Assembly: GCA_030638785.1 (NCBI GenBank)
Contig: DAOWDY010000211.1
Location: forward strand, 1-13,751
Reading direction: 5' to 3'
Origin: Candidatus Thorarchaeota archaeon
Lineage (GTDB): Archaea; Asgardarchaeota; Thorarchaeia; Thorarchaeales; Thorarchaeaceae
DNA length: 13,751 nt
Shown: in pieces, positions 7,193 to 12,975 of the stretch
How the letters are laid out: each line of letters opens with the position of its first letter
Position numbering within the stretch: the stretch's first letter is position 1
Program-made: the position numbers and the translations under genes
The notes under the pieces: model-generated
Seen by the model: the letters and a program-made list of their open reading frames with translations, nothing else
The model's database searches: none
Told to the model about the DNA's origin: nothing

Positions 7193-9088
7193 CTAATCCA
7201 AATCCTCAAAGTCTACGTCAACGACGTCTTCATCATGGTCTTCGGAACCGCTGGAATCCCCACCTGCCATAGAAGATGGATCAAAACCCATTGATGATGG
7301 GTCGAAGCCCATTTGACTGGGATCGGCATCACCGCCACCTGGACCTTGTGCACCATACGCTGCTTCAGATATCTTATGAAGAGTCTGTTCGAGGTCATCA
7401 GTTGCGCTCTTAATCTTATCACTATCGTCCTCAGTTACTGCAGTTCGTAATGCCTCAATCTTTTGTTGGGCTTCAGTACTAAGTTCATCGGGAACCTTAT
7501 CGCCAAAGTCCTTCAGGACCTTTTCGGTCTGGTAAATCATGTTGTCAGCATTTACCCTGAGTTCAACCTCAGCCTTTCGTTTCAGATCTTCTTCTGCATA
7601 ACGTTCCGAATCGTTGACCATTCTATCAATATCAGCCTGTGAGAGATGAGTGGATGCGGTGATGGTAATAGATTGTTTATTTCCTGTTGCTTTGTCCATA
7701 GCAGTGACATTGACGATACCATTAGCATCTATGTCGAAAGTCACTTCTACCTGGGGCACACCCCTTGGAGCAGGGGGAAGTCCTGTAAGCTGGAATCTTC
7801 CCATGGACATATTATCTGCGACTAGAGGCCTCTCTCCTTGAACCACGTGAATATCGACAGTGGTCTGATTATTCTGTACAGTAGAGAATATCTTACTCTG
7901 CTTTGTTGGAATTGTGGTGTTTCGCTCAATTAATGGTGTAGCAATACTACCCATAGTTTCGATGCTAAGGGTGAGTGGTGTTACGTCAAGTAACAAGATA
8001 TCTTTTACATCTCCAGACAGAACTCCAGCTTGAGCTGCTGCTCCTAGAGCGACTACCTCATCAGGATTGACACTCTTGTCACCTTCTTTCCCGAACATTG
8101 CACGAATCATATTCTGAATCACTGGCATCCTTGTGGCTCCACCAACCAGCAGAATTCTATCTATCTGCTCAGGTTCAAGCTTCGCGTCGTTCAATGCCTG
8201 TCTGATTGGACCAATAGTTGCTTGAACAAGGTCATCAGTCATCATCTCGAGTTTAGACCTTGCCAAGTCAATATTGATGTGCTTGGGACCAGTTTGGTCT
8301 GCGGTGATGTATGGTAAATTGATGTTCGTCTGCATTACAGTAGAGAGCTCAATCTTTGCCTGTTCGGCGGCATCTCTAATTCTCTGCATTGCTGAGAGGT
8401 CTTTCGTGATATCCATTCCACTCTCTTTAGTGAACTCCTCTACCATCCACTTGATGATTCGATCATCCCAATCGTCCCCACCAAGTTTTGTGTTTCCACT
8501 GGTTGATAAAACCTCATAGATGAGTTCTCCTTCATCCTCAGCAATCTCCAGAATTGAAACATCAAAGGTTCCTCCTCCAAGGTCATAGACAAGCACCTTA
8601 ACTTCTTCTCCTTTCTCCATACCGTATGCAAGTGCAGAAGCAGTGGGTTCGTTAACTATTCGGAGTACATCAAGTCCTGCTATTTTTCCAGCATCCTTTG
8701 TGGCTTGTCGTTGACTGTCATTGAAATATGCAGGTACTGTGATTACAGCCTGCTTTACCGGTTCACCAAGAAATGATTCCGCATCTTTCTTAAGTTTCTG
8801 CAAAATCATGGCTGAAATTTCTTGTGGGGAATACTTCTTCTCACCGATTATTGTGTCATAGTTTTCACCCATATGTCGTTTGATAGACCTAACGGTACGT
8901 TCTGGCATCGAAACTGCTTGTCGTTTTGCAAGGTCTCCAACTATGATTTCTCCTTGGGGAGTGATTCCTACGACAGATGGAGTGAGTCGTTTTCCTTCAG
9001 CATTTGGAATTATCGTTGGTTTTCCGCCCACCATGTAGGCGATGCCACTATTCGTTGTTCCTAAGTCTATTCCCACTACTTTACTCAT
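7193..9088 (-). CDS. dnaK: Chaperone protein DnaK (Hsp70)
   Basis: ATP-dependent cytosolic Hsp70 chaperone of 631 residues. The nucleotide-binding domain starts with GIDLGTTNS (6-14) and contains YDLGGGTFDVS (168-178) and LLVGGATRMP (313-322). The interdomain linker is DILLLDVTP (363-371). The substrate-binding domain and helical lid follow, and the tail ends in an acidic EDVVDVDFEDLD, the usual EEVD-like ending of bacterial DnaK. Around residues 70-90 the protein lacks the roughly 24-residue insert of proteobacterial DnaK, as in Gram-positive and archaeal proteins. Residues about 589-610 carry a short tandem repeat (DPSQMGF, DPSSMGF, DPSSMAG). The ATG overlaps the grpE stop as ATGA, with a good GGTGAG five bases upstream. 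As in other archaea with DnaK, bacterial origin by ancient transfer is the accepted view. Confidence 0.98.
   Translation of the reverse strand: MSKVVGIDLGTTNSGIAYMVGGKPTIIPNAEGKRLTPSVVGITPQGEIIVGDLAKRQAVSMPERTVRSIKRHMGENYDTIIGEKKYSPQEISAMILQKLKKDAESFLGEPVKQAVITVPAYFNDSQRQATKDAGKIAGLDVLRIVNEPTASALAYGMEKGEEVKVLVYDLGGGTFDVSILEIAEDEGELIYEVLSTSGNTKLGGDDWDDRIIKWMVEEFTKESGMDITKDLSAMQRIRDAAEQAKIELSTVMQTNINLPYITADQTGPKHINIDLARSKLEMMTDDLVQATIGPIRQALNDAKLEPEQIDRILLVGGATRMPVIQNMIRAMFGKEGDKSVNPDEVVALGAAAQAGVLSGDVKDILLLDVTPLTLSIETMGSIATPLIERNTTIPTKQSKIFSTVQNNQTTVDIHVVQGERPLVADNMSMGRFQLTGLPPAPRGVPQVEVTFDIDANGIVNVTAMDKATGNKQSITITASTHLSQADIDRMVNDSERYAEEDLKRKAEVELRVNADNMIYQTEKVLKDFGDKVPDELSTEAQQKIEALRTAVTEDDSDKIKSATDDLEQTLHKISEAAYGAQGPGGGDADPSQMGFDPSSMGFDPSSMAGGDSSGSEDHDEDVVDVDFEDLD
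7264..7323 (-). repeat. Imperfect 21-bp tandem repeat encoding the DnaK C-terminal DPSxM heptads
   Basis: Nearly three imperfect 21-bp units in the extreme 3' part of dnaK encode DPSQMGF, DPSSMGF and DPSSMAG. DnaK tails are usually disordered and often rich in Gly/Met, so this is a local duplication within a low-constraint tail rather than a separate element. Confidence 0.6.
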
Positions 9089-9882
9089 TGTTGCTCACCT
9101 TTCTCTTCGGTGTAGTCATCTTCTTCTGTAGATTCTTCGTCGGTAACTTTGATCTCTGGCTCTTCAACTGGGACTTCAATCTCTTCTGAAGAAGCCTCAT
9201 CAGAATCTGTTTTGTCCTCAGATTCTTCTTCAATTGGCGGAGGTGTATGCCTATTAACACACACAGCAGCCGGACGTAGTACTCGATCTCGGATCATGTA
9301 GCCCTGCTGGTATTCTTCCACGACCAGTGTATCTGGTTGGTCTTCATCATTGATGATGTTAATTGAATTCTGATAATAGGGATCGAATTTTTGTCCTAAT
9401 GAAGTGATAGGTCGCACATCCTCAGCTATGAAGATTTTCTTCATCTGTTGATGAATTGCTTGAACTCCATTCATCATCGTTTCTGGATTAGATTCAAAGT
9501 CTGCCTGAAGAGATCGCTCAAGATTATCAAAGACATCAAGCAATTTGAGAAGAATACCTTCACTAGCATATTGAGTTGCTGCTGAAAAGCGTTGATCCAT
9601 TCGCTTCCTGTAATTGTCAAACTCAGCTTGTAGACGAAGAAGCCTGTCTGAGAGGTCTTTGGTGGATTCCATTTCCTGTTCAAGTGCCAATTCAGTTTCA
9701 TCAACTAGAGGGATCTCGAAAGTACCATCTTCTGTTTTTACTTCTTCTTCATCGAAGTCTACAGAAACCTCAGTCTTATCATCTAAACCGGGGGTCATTT
9801 CGATCTTCTCGTTTTCAGGGACAACATCGGAATTTGGTGCTGAATCGAGGGGATCTTTGCTCTCACCTTTCTCTTCTGGCAT
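9085..9882 (-). CDS. grpE: GrpE nucleotide-exchange factor with long acidic N- and C-terminal tails
   Basis: Nucleotide-exchange factor that releases ADP from DnaK. The core lies at residues 62-210: a long coiled-coil helix with LRLQAEFDNYRKR (82-94), a second helix (LLKLLDVFDNLERSL), and the beta-wing with GQKFDP (163-168), QQGYMIRDRVLRPAAVCV (192-209). At 265 residues it is longer than the usual ~180-210. The extra length is in two acidic low-complexity extensions, about 60 residues at the N-terminus and 55 at the C-terminus; the latter is about half Asp/Glu. The widespread FDPxxHEAV motif reads FDPYYQNSI here, so the His is absent. The ATG at 9882 has no good ribosome-binding site. The stop overlaps dnaK (ATGA). 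It heads the operon and is divergent from the sirtuin gene. Confidence 0.95.
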   Translation of the reverse strand: MPEEKGESKDPLDSAPNSDVVPENEKIEMTPGLDDKTEVSVDFDEEEVKTEDGTFEIPLVDETELALEQEMESTKDLSDRLLRLQAEFDNYRKRMDQRFSAATQYASEGILLKLLDVFDNLERSLQADFESNPETMMNGVQAIHQQMKKIFIAEDVRPITSLGQKFDPYYQNSINIINDEDQPDTLVVEEYQQGYMIRDRVLRPAAVCVNRHTPPPIEEESEDKTDSDEASSEEIEVPVEEPEIKVTDEESTEEDDYTEEKGEQQ

Positions 9883-10093
9883 TGTATTAATTCACTGCCT
9901 TTGATTGACTAACACACTGACAATCACATTGAGACACATGCCGAATATGTATCGACATTACCCACTAAGTTTAGGTTGCTTCCCTCAGTGACTCCGTTCA
10001 TTTTCCATATTATAAGAAGAAAAAGCTTTCGACATGGTATACCCAATTAATCTTGTTAGTTGAATAGACCGAAAATAAAAAGAGTGCTAATCT
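9883..10093. promoter_or_regulatory. Divergent regulatory region, grpE operon / sirtuin
   Basis: This 211-bp A/T-rich spacer lies between grpE (minus) and the sirtuin gene (plus). Candidate core promoters are ATTATAAG around 10009-10016, which reads TATA-like in both directions, and ACCGAAAATAAAAAG (about 10068-10082) as BRE plus TATA for the sirtuin gene. The 9-mer GAGTGCTAA at 10082-10090 equals one half of the bacterial CIRCE operator, but the matching half is not present at the correct spacing. No HrcA gene is in view. I see no other operator with clear dyad symmetry. Confidence 0.4.
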
Positions 10094-10855
10094 ATGGTTC
10101 TGAGTGAGATGGTCGATACTAAATTCATCGAAGAAACCAGAAAACTTGTTGGGGACGCCACTCGAATCACTGCTTATACAGGTGCAGGTATCAGTGTAGA
10201 CTCTGGAATTCCAGACTTTCGCTCCGAAGGCGGTCTTTGGGAGAGGTATGATCCACATGAATACGCCACGCTTGATAGCTTCCTAGCAGACCCATCTAAG
10301 TTCTGGACAATGGGGCAGGAGCTCGCAGAAGTAATCCTGAAAGCAAAACCAAACTATGCACACAAAGCACTTGCACGATTGGAGGATGATGGGAAACTAG
10401 CTGGAGTAATAACTCTGAACATTGATAATCTTCATCAGTCCGCTGGCAGTAAGAATGTGATAGAACTTCATGGAAACTATCTCCGAGCATATTGTCTTGA
10501 TTGTCGTCATGAATTCATAGGAAACGATATTCATAGAAGAGTGGCAAAGGGAGAGATTCCACCTCACTGTGACAAATGTGGCGGGATTCTGAAATCTGAG
10601 GCAATTCTCTTTAACGAACCTCTACCCGAAGAAGCTATGGAGAAAGCCATCGAATTAAGTAGATCCACCGATTTAATGTTAGTAGTTGGAACAAGTCTTT
10701 CCGTTTACCCAGCGGCATTTCTTCCCCAAATTGCTAAGAACTCAGGAGCCAAGATTATCCTGATTAATCTAAAAGGATCTAATCGTGATGATCTTGCAGA
10801 TGTCGTCCTGAGAGGCAAAGCTTCAGAAATTGTACCAGAAATTCTCAGGATCTAA
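10094..10855 (+). CDS. SIR2-family NAD-dependent protein deacylase (sirtuin)
   Basis: NAD+-dependent lysine deacylase of 253 residues. The Rossmann part has TGAGIS (29-34) and GIPDFR (38-43). The NAD pocket shows TLNIDNLHQSAG (107-118), where the near-universal Gln of TQNID is Leu108. The catalytic His is H126 in ELHG. The zinc ribbon has C134/C137 and C159/C162. GTSLSVYPAA (199-208) is the second NAD-binding motif. The YxxR motif of desuccinylase-type (class III) sirtuins is absent (FWTMGQ instead), so deacetylase or class U specificity is more likely. The ATG at 10094 is the longest start. An in-frame ATG at 10109 would fit better if the TATA-like box at 10073-10080 is used. The stop overlaps the convergent membrane-protein gene by 4 bp (CTAA). 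Confidence 0.93.
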   Translation: MVLSEMVDTKFIEETRKLVGDATRITAYTGAGISVDSGIPDFRSEGGLWERYDPHEYATLDSFLADPSKFWTMGQELAEVILKAKPNYAHKALARLEDDGKLAGVITLNIDNLHQSAGSKNVIELHGNYLRAYCLDCRHEFIGNDIHRRVAKGEIPPHCDKCGGILKSEAILFNEPLPEEAMEKAIELSRSTDLMLVVGTSLSVYPAAFLPQIAKNSGAKIILINLKGSNRDDLADVVLRGKASEIVPEILRI

Positions 10856-11193
10856 GTTAGCAGCGGAAAGGAGAACCAAGAATAAACACCAAGTCCTCCA
10901 GGCACAAGGATTACACCAAGAAGAATGAAGAATGCTCCGAGAAGATGCTGGGTCTTATCCATTACCCAAAGCCCTAGATATGAAAAACCATATGAAGCGA
11001 CACATGCAGCAAACCCGAGGACCATCACTGGGATGAGTGGAAATGCAATACTTAGGAATCCACCAGCCTGAGTCCACAAGAGACCAATATTGAGGATAAC
11101 AAAGAATCCACGTACTGCAAGGTAGACTATAATCGATATGAAGATCCCCACTTGTGAAAAGGTCAATTTCGCTGAAAGACTCATAGTAACCAT
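10852..11193 (-). CDS. Hypothetical small multi-spanning membrane protein (113 aa)
   Basis: I do not recognise a family. The protein is very hydrophobic, with about three to four transmembrane helices (roughly 13-35, 43-69, 71-80 with a weak break, and 84-107) and short loops; the only notable charged segment is MDKTQ near residue 79. There are no catalytic motifs or cysteine clusters. Start ATG at 11193; an ATG three codons downstream is equally possible. A TATA-like TAATTAAT about 20-25 bp upstream and the lack of a ribosome-binding site suggest a short-leader or leaderless mRNA. It converges on the sirtuin gene with a 4-bp stop-stop overlap. Hydrophobic codon structure and clean borders support a real gene, but function is unknown. 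Confidence 0.7.
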   Translation of the reverse strand: MVTMSLSAKLTFSQVGIFISIIVYLAVRGFFVILNIGLLWTQAGGFLSIAFPLIPVMVLGFAACVASYGFSYLGLWVMDKTQHLLGAFFILLGVILVPGGLGVYSWFSFPLLT

Positions 11194-11272
11194 CTGAGTA
11201 AAATGAACCGGATTAATTACCTTTCCGCATCTACGGGAACTTGATAAGTAGGACTACATTCGAACTGCAACA

Positions 11273-12244
11273 ATGAAAGACATTTCTTGGACGTTGGCCA
11301 GTTGTGCTCAGCTATCAATTCTCTTAGAAGTAAGCTCTCCAAAACCGGGTAACGTAAATCGGCTTCGAAGATTCTCAGATACCGGTTACAGACACTTTCT
11401 GGCTAGCGCTTCTCTGATGGGAAGAGGCCTCCATCTTGCAGCTACAAGGGGAATCCAATTGGCAAATTCTGAGATTCAGGGGAGAGAGATAGGAATAGGA
11501 GAGCTAATCTTAGAAAGTTCAGAAGATGTCTTTGGAGGGCTCAATCAGAGCAATACAATTCTTGGCACGATTCTACTCTATATTCCAGTTGTTGTGGCAA
11601 CTAGTGCAGCTCTTTCAGAAAACAAGAAACTCAACATCGATGATTTACAGAAGTGGATTAAGATTATTCTAGACAGTACATCTGTTGAAGATACACTGAA
11701 TGTATACAGAGCATTCCATCTAGCTAATCCTAGTGGTGCCAGGAATAAGGAAGAACAAACGTGGACTGATATTCACGATAGGTATGATATCGATAATCCA
11801 CGAGTCCTGCAAAATATTAGAAAGGATGATCTTACACTCAAGAAACTCTTCCTCTTATCAGCTGATGTTGAACCAATCAGTAAAGAATGGTCAGAATATT
11901 TCCAGTTAACTTTGAGAGAAACCTATCCATATTTGGACACACATGCCAACAGCCTTGAGAATTTGGAAGAGGGTATCGTGAGAACTTTCACATGGCTGCT
12001 ATCTCGACAACCGGATGGTCTGATTATCAAGAAGGCGGGATTTGAAAAGGCCCAGGAGATTCAGCATCTGGCAGAGGATGTAATGAAGGTTAGTCATGAT
12101 GAAAGTAGTACAGAAGACCTACTTGATGAACTTGATAGTATTCTAAGATCGGATGGAAATACTCTCAATCCGGGAACAACAGCGGACATGGTTTCAGTAG
12201 CCATCTTGTTAAAATTGGTAAGTATGACATTCAATGAAATCTAA
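11273..12244 (+). CDS. CitG/MdcB-like triphosphoribosyl-dephospho-CoA synthase family protein
   Basis: All-helical 323-residue protein of the CitG family. In bacteria these enzymes join ATP and dephospho-CoA to make the prosthetic-group precursor of citrate lyase or malonate decarboxylase. Family landmarks: LEVSSPKPGNVNR (18-30), a helix with SASLMGRGL (45-53), NTILGTILLYIPV (94-106), YRAFHLANPSG (145-155), PDGLIIKKAGFEKAQEI (247-263) and LNPGTTADMVSVAILL (298-313). All conserved blocks are present, so the gene appears intact. No citrate lyase (CitDEF) or malonate decarboxylase subunits are in the window, so the bacterial role is not implied; archaeal homologues have no settled function that I can name. 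No ribosome-binding site precedes the ATG; a weak TTGATAAG box about 27 bp upstream suggests a leaderless mRNA. The stop overlaps the next convergent gene by 4 bp. Confidence 0.88.
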   Translation: MKDISWTLASCAQLSILLEVSSPKPGNVNRLRRFSDTGYRHFLASASLMGRGLHLAATRGIQLANSEIQGREIGIGELILESSEDVFGGLNQSNTILGTILLYIPVVVATSAALSENKKLNIDDLQKWIKIILDSTSVEDTLNVYRAFHLANPSGARNKEEQTWTDIHDRYDIDNPRVLQNIRKDDLTLKKLFLLSADVEPISKEWSEYFQLTLRETYPYLDTHANSLENLEEGIVRTFTWLLSRQPDGLIIKKAGFEKAQEIQHLAEDVMKVSHDESSTEDLLDELDSILRSDGNTLNPGTTADMVSVAILLKLVSMTFNEI

Positions 12245-12435
12245 GGGGCTCCATCCAAAATGCCCGAGAACACAACAAGAGCGATAATGATCAGTAAAAC
12301 GCCTGTGGGAATCAACATAATCATCCCTTCTTGGCGCTTAACTTTCCTAACCTCATTCTTAGGTCCTAAATAGAAACCTAGTATCAGTATCACTCCGAGA
12401 ATGACAAGTACTGCAGTTAATCCCTCGTGCGCCAT
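12241..12435 (-). CDS. Hypothetical small membrane protein with two TM helices
   Basis: The 64-residue protein (76 if a GTG at 12471 is used) has two hydrophobic helices, a first around residues 7-24 and a second around 38-58, linked by a basic loop (KNEVRKVKRQEG). The loop charge suggests a hairpin with the loop in the cytoplasm. I do not recognise the family. I prefer the ATG at 12435 because a TATA-like TTATACA lies about 28-30 bp upstream, so a near-leaderless transcript would not include the GTG. The stop overlaps the stop of the CitG-like gene (CTAA), convergent, exactly as at the sirtuin/membrane-protein junction. Confidence 0.65.
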   Translation of the reverse strand: MAHEGLTAVLVILGVILILGFYLGPKNEVRKVKRQEGMIMLIPTGVLLIIIALVVFSGILDGAP

Positions 12436-12460
12436 TATTTCACAACAAAATCTCAGAATT

Positions 12461-12470
12461 CTGTATAACA
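12461..12470 (-). promoter_or_regulatory. Putative TATA box of the two-helix membrane protein gene
   Basis: Read on the minus strand this is TGTTATACAG. Its position about 28-30 bp before the ATG at 12435, with no ribosome-binding site between, fits an archaeal promoter giving a very short leader. Confidence 0.35.
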
Positions 12471-12526
12471 CTTAACTGTGACGGAAAAAGAAGGAAATGA
12501 GAATCGATTTGTTATCGATTCCATCA

Positions 12527-12796
12527 TTACATTAGTACCTGTCTGAAGACATGGTCGTACTTCATTCGAAGCTCCTGTGCCTTTTCGCTATCAGCCAGAT
12601 AGAGTGGCTGGCGCATATCTCGAAGGTTGGGAATCTTCTTACAAAGCTTCTGACCTATAAGCTTCCTCAGCGCAAAGGATACTGTACGAGGAGCGAGATC
12701 AACTCTGCTGCTGATGTCCTTGGGTGTCATTGGTCCATCGTTTGTTAGACGGTCCAACACGATTATGGCACTGCGTGGAAGCTCAAAACTGGACAT
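12527..12796 (-). CDS. Small winged-helix transcriptional regulator (MarR/ArsR-like fold)
   Basis: The 89-residue protein is a single winged-helix domain: helix 1 (PRSAIIVLDRLTNDG), helix 2 (TPKDISSRV), recognition helix (APRTVSFALRKLIGQK, about 35-50), then a two-strand wing ending in QPLYLAD. A short charged C-terminal helix may support dimerisation. Many archaea have such stand-alone MarR/TrmB-like regulators. I use the ATG at 12796. The GTG at 12811 (94 aa) would lie only a few bases from the TATA-like ACTATAAACG at 12813-12822, so it is unlikely to be transcribed. The gene is divergent from the GyaR-like dehydrogenase, and the spacer holds two matching palindromes, so it probably regulates itself and that gene. 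The ligand is unknown. Confidence 0.85.
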   Translation of the reverse strand: MSSFELPRSAIIVLDRLTNDGPMTPKDISSRVDLAPRTVSFALRKLIGQKLCKKIPNLRDMRQPLYLADSEKAQELRMKYDHVFRQVLM

Positions 12797-12812
12797 CTTC
12801 ACCTTATTCACC

Positions 12813-12822
12813 CGTTTATAGT
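12813..12822 (-). promoter_or_regulatory. Putative TATA box of the wHTH regulator gene
   Basis: Reads ACTATAAACG on the minus strand, centred about 22 bp before the ATG at 12796. A 5-bp dyad (AGTCG, 4-nt gap, CGACT; 12826-12839) lies directly upstream, and palindrome 1 begins 22-23 bp beyond the box. Confidence 0.45.
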
Positions 12823-12843
12823 AGAAGTCGTCACCGACTCTTG

Positions 12844-12856
12844 GAGTAAGTTACTC
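12844..12856. promoter_or_regulatory. Palindrome 1 (candidate operator) in the regulator/gyaR spacer
   Basis: GAGTAAGTTACTC is a perfect inverted repeat of 6 bp with a single central base. It shares 11 of 13 positions with palindrome 2 at 12903-12915, 59 bp away centre to centre. It lies about 23 bp upstream of the presumed TATA box of the wHTH gene (minus strand). A homodimeric winged-helix protein is the expected binder. Confidence 0.55.
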
Positions 12857-12902
12857 TGAATCGCTAATAAGAGGTAGGTTCACCGCAGGGGATACCATTT
12901 TC

Positions 12903-12915
12903 GAGTAGTTTACTC
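12903..12915. promoter_or_regulatory. Palindrome 2 (candidate operator) in the regulator/gyaR spacer
   Basis: GAGTAGTTTACTC is an inverted repeat of 5 bp with a 3-base centre, nearly identical to palindrome 1. It ends about 25 bp upstream of the presumed TATA box of the GyaR-like gene on the plus strand, mirroring the placement of palindrome 1. Confidence 0.55.
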
Positions 12916-12937
12916 TTTCTTGAGATGGCAGCACACT

Positions 12938-12950
12938 CCGATATACTTTT
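12938..12950 (+). promoter_or_regulatory. Putative TATA/BRE of the GyaR-like gene
   Basis: CCGATATACTTTT has a TATA-like core (GATATACT) centred about 32 bp before the ATG at 12976. An archaeal start about 25 bp downstream would leave a leader of only a few bases without a ribosome-binding site. Confidence 0.45.
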
Positions 12951-12975
12951 TGTCATCAAGTGATACAGGTTATCC

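Noticed and set aside
9576..9904. Overlapping plus-strand frames of about 100 codons opposite the 5' part of grpE
   Set aside because: They are mirrors of the acidic grpE N-terminus, which yields Ser/Leu-rich nonsense on the opposite strand; no start signal.
10010..10258. 82-codon minus-strand frame across the grpE/sirtuin spacer
   Set aside because: Runs antisense into the sirtuin GAGIS region and has no recognisable features.
12826..12839. Small dyad AGTCG-TCAC-CGACT upstream of the wHTH TATA box
   Set aside because: Only 5 bp per arm and not repeated near gyaR; noted within the promoter entry but not claimed as an operator.
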